Of a stretch of 5,880 nt of DNA, positions 5,388-5,880 are shown one piece after another. Each line of letters starts with the position of its first letter. Within the stretch, counting starts at the first letter, position 1. The DNA comes from an uncultured Campylobacter sp. (lineage in GTDB: Bacteria; Campylobacterota; Campylobacteria; Campylobacterales; Campylobacteraceae): assembly GCF_938030815.1 (NCBI RefSeq), contig NZ_CALHII010000252.1:1-5880 (forward strand). Direction: 5' to 3'. The position numbers and the translations under genes were made by a program. The notes beneath the pieces were generated by a model that was not told the DNA's origin, searched no databases, and was given only the letters and a program-made list of their open reading frames with translations.

Positions 5388-5727
5388 TCTTCCTCCAATT
5401 CTTTAGTATGCGTTTTAAAATATTCCCAAAACGGAAAGCTGCGGCACTGCTTCGGACGCAACTCGTAAATCCCGCAGTTGCGCTGCGCTTCGTCAAAAAA
5501 CACGCACGCAAAACCGCCTTCAAAGGGCTTTTCTTTTACGCTAAATTTAGCGCCTATTTTTTGTAAATAAATTTCTTTAAGCCTTGCGGGCGAAATTTTA
5601 AATTTTACCGCTAGGACGCGGATAAGAATTCTAAAAAACTCGCGATATAGCCGCTCTCTCCTGTGCAACACTTGCCGCCGCAGCGCTCGCACGCGCTCGC
5701 ATCAAAGCTAAAGCCGAACTCACTCAT
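5366..5727 (-). CDS. YkgJ-family cysteine-cluster protein, frame broken by an apparent -1 shift
   Basis: The family has a CxxCxxxCC-type cluster thought to bind zinc or iron; its role is unknown. From the ATG at 5727 the protein reads MSEFGFSFDASACERCGGKCCTGESGYIAS, the canonical N terminus, then meets TAG at codon 39 (5611-5613). The rest of the family sequence is in the -1 frame: LAVKFKISPARLKEIYL, FACVFFDEAQRNCGIYELRPKQC, FPFWEYFK and ECIGVRF, with stop at 5366. A -1 shift at the in-frame heptamer T TTT TTA (5632-5638, codons 31-32) joins them into a 120-residue protein of normal length. A GTG at 5692 opens the second frame but misreads the Cys cluster, so it is not the natural start. The start overlaps the upstream methyltransferase stop by 8 bases and the end overlaps the TPR gene. 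The rest of the gene is well kept, so the break is recent, programmed, or an error in the T6 run. Confidence 0.8.
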
Positions 5728-5880
5728 AATCCACGCTCGTTAAATCCGCGCTTTTATAGATCGCGTGGGCTTGTGCGGTGCGCCTTCCGTGCGCGCTAGC
5801 ATAGATCGGAAGGACGATCTCACAGGGCGAGCGCGAGTTTTTACGAGCCTGCAAAAGCGCGAGCTTAGCGGGCTTTGAAA
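5720..5880 (-). CDS. Methyltransferase C terminus, probably TrmN6-like
   Basis: Only the last 53 residues are visible; the gene enters from beyond base 5880. The frame reads SKPAKLALLQARKNSRSP, then CEIVLPIYAS, GRRTAQAHAIYKSADLTS and VDYE before TGA. The order of a basic segment with an ARKNS stretch, a short Leu-Pro segment, then xxTxxAxxIYxxA resembles the end of the COG4123 family, which methylates N6 of A37 in tRNA1(Val). The catalytic NPPY motif would lie outside the window, so the identification rests on this tail and on the C. jejuni order, where I recall a methyltransferase-domain gene (Cj0495) just before this cluster. The TGA lies inside ATGAGTGA at the start of the ykgJ-like gene, an 8-base overlap that implies translational coupling. 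The other two frames on this strand give no family-like sequence. Confidence 0.6.
   Translation of the reverse strand, partial: SKPAKLALLQARKNSRSPCEIVLPIYASAHGRRTAQAHAIYKSADLTSVDYE

Noticed and set aside
5366..5692. YkgJ-like protein of 108 residues starting at a GTG
   Set aside because: Its first 15 or so residues are an out-of-frame, Arg-rich reading of the conserved Cys cluster. The true N terminus is in the other frame from 5727.

Overview
The window looks like chromosomal DNA from a Campylobacter-type epsilonproteobacterium. The run trmN6-like, ykgJ-like, secreted TPR protein, trpC, HIT protein matches, as I recall it, the Campylobacter jejuni order around Cj0495-Cj0499. The AAATTTA/AAATTTTAAA-rich spacers and the trpC placed outside a trp operon also fit. 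Base composition is GC-rich for the genus, in places 55-65%. That suggests one of the oral, higher-GC species such as C. gracilis, but this is inference. Every recognisable gene is on the minus strand, so transcription runs from high to low coordinates.

Region 5880-2740 is a compact block. It holds the end of a tRNA1(Val) A37 N6-methyltransferase-like gene, a YkgJ-family cysteine-cluster gene, a 614-residue exported TPR protein with a long Ser/Ala/Asn/Gln/Pro tail, and trpC. Neighbours overlap by 8 and 22 bases or are 2 bases apart, so they are probably co-transcribed and translationally coupled. The ykgJ-like gene needs a -1 shift at an in-frame T6A heptamer to give the full protein. This could be a sequence error, a fresh mutation or programmed frameshifting.

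Region 2739-1767 is about 970 bases without a convincing gene. It is unusually GC-rich for an intergenic region and has low-level internal duplications. One is an 80%-identical pair whose differences are almost all transitions. It also has strand-biased ACGCGG motifs and two perfect 12-bp palindromes. Next to the HIT gene it becomes an AT-rich stretch with three inverted repeats and duplicated TAGAAT boxes, the likely promoter and leader of the second block.

Region 1766-1 is a second closely spaced block: an Ap4A-phosphorylase-like HIT protein, a very AT-rich WG-repeat protein, and the start of ribB/ribBA (3,4-dihydroxy-2-butanone-4-phosphate synthase), which runs off the window. The WG gene differs sharply in composition from its neighbours and looks acquired.

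I found no mobile-element gene, CRISPR array, tRNA or rRNA, and nothing that amounts to a clear new multi-gene system. The observations most worth checking are the ykgJ frameshift, the WG gene lodged between two housekeeping genes, and the repeat-bearing GC-rich gap.
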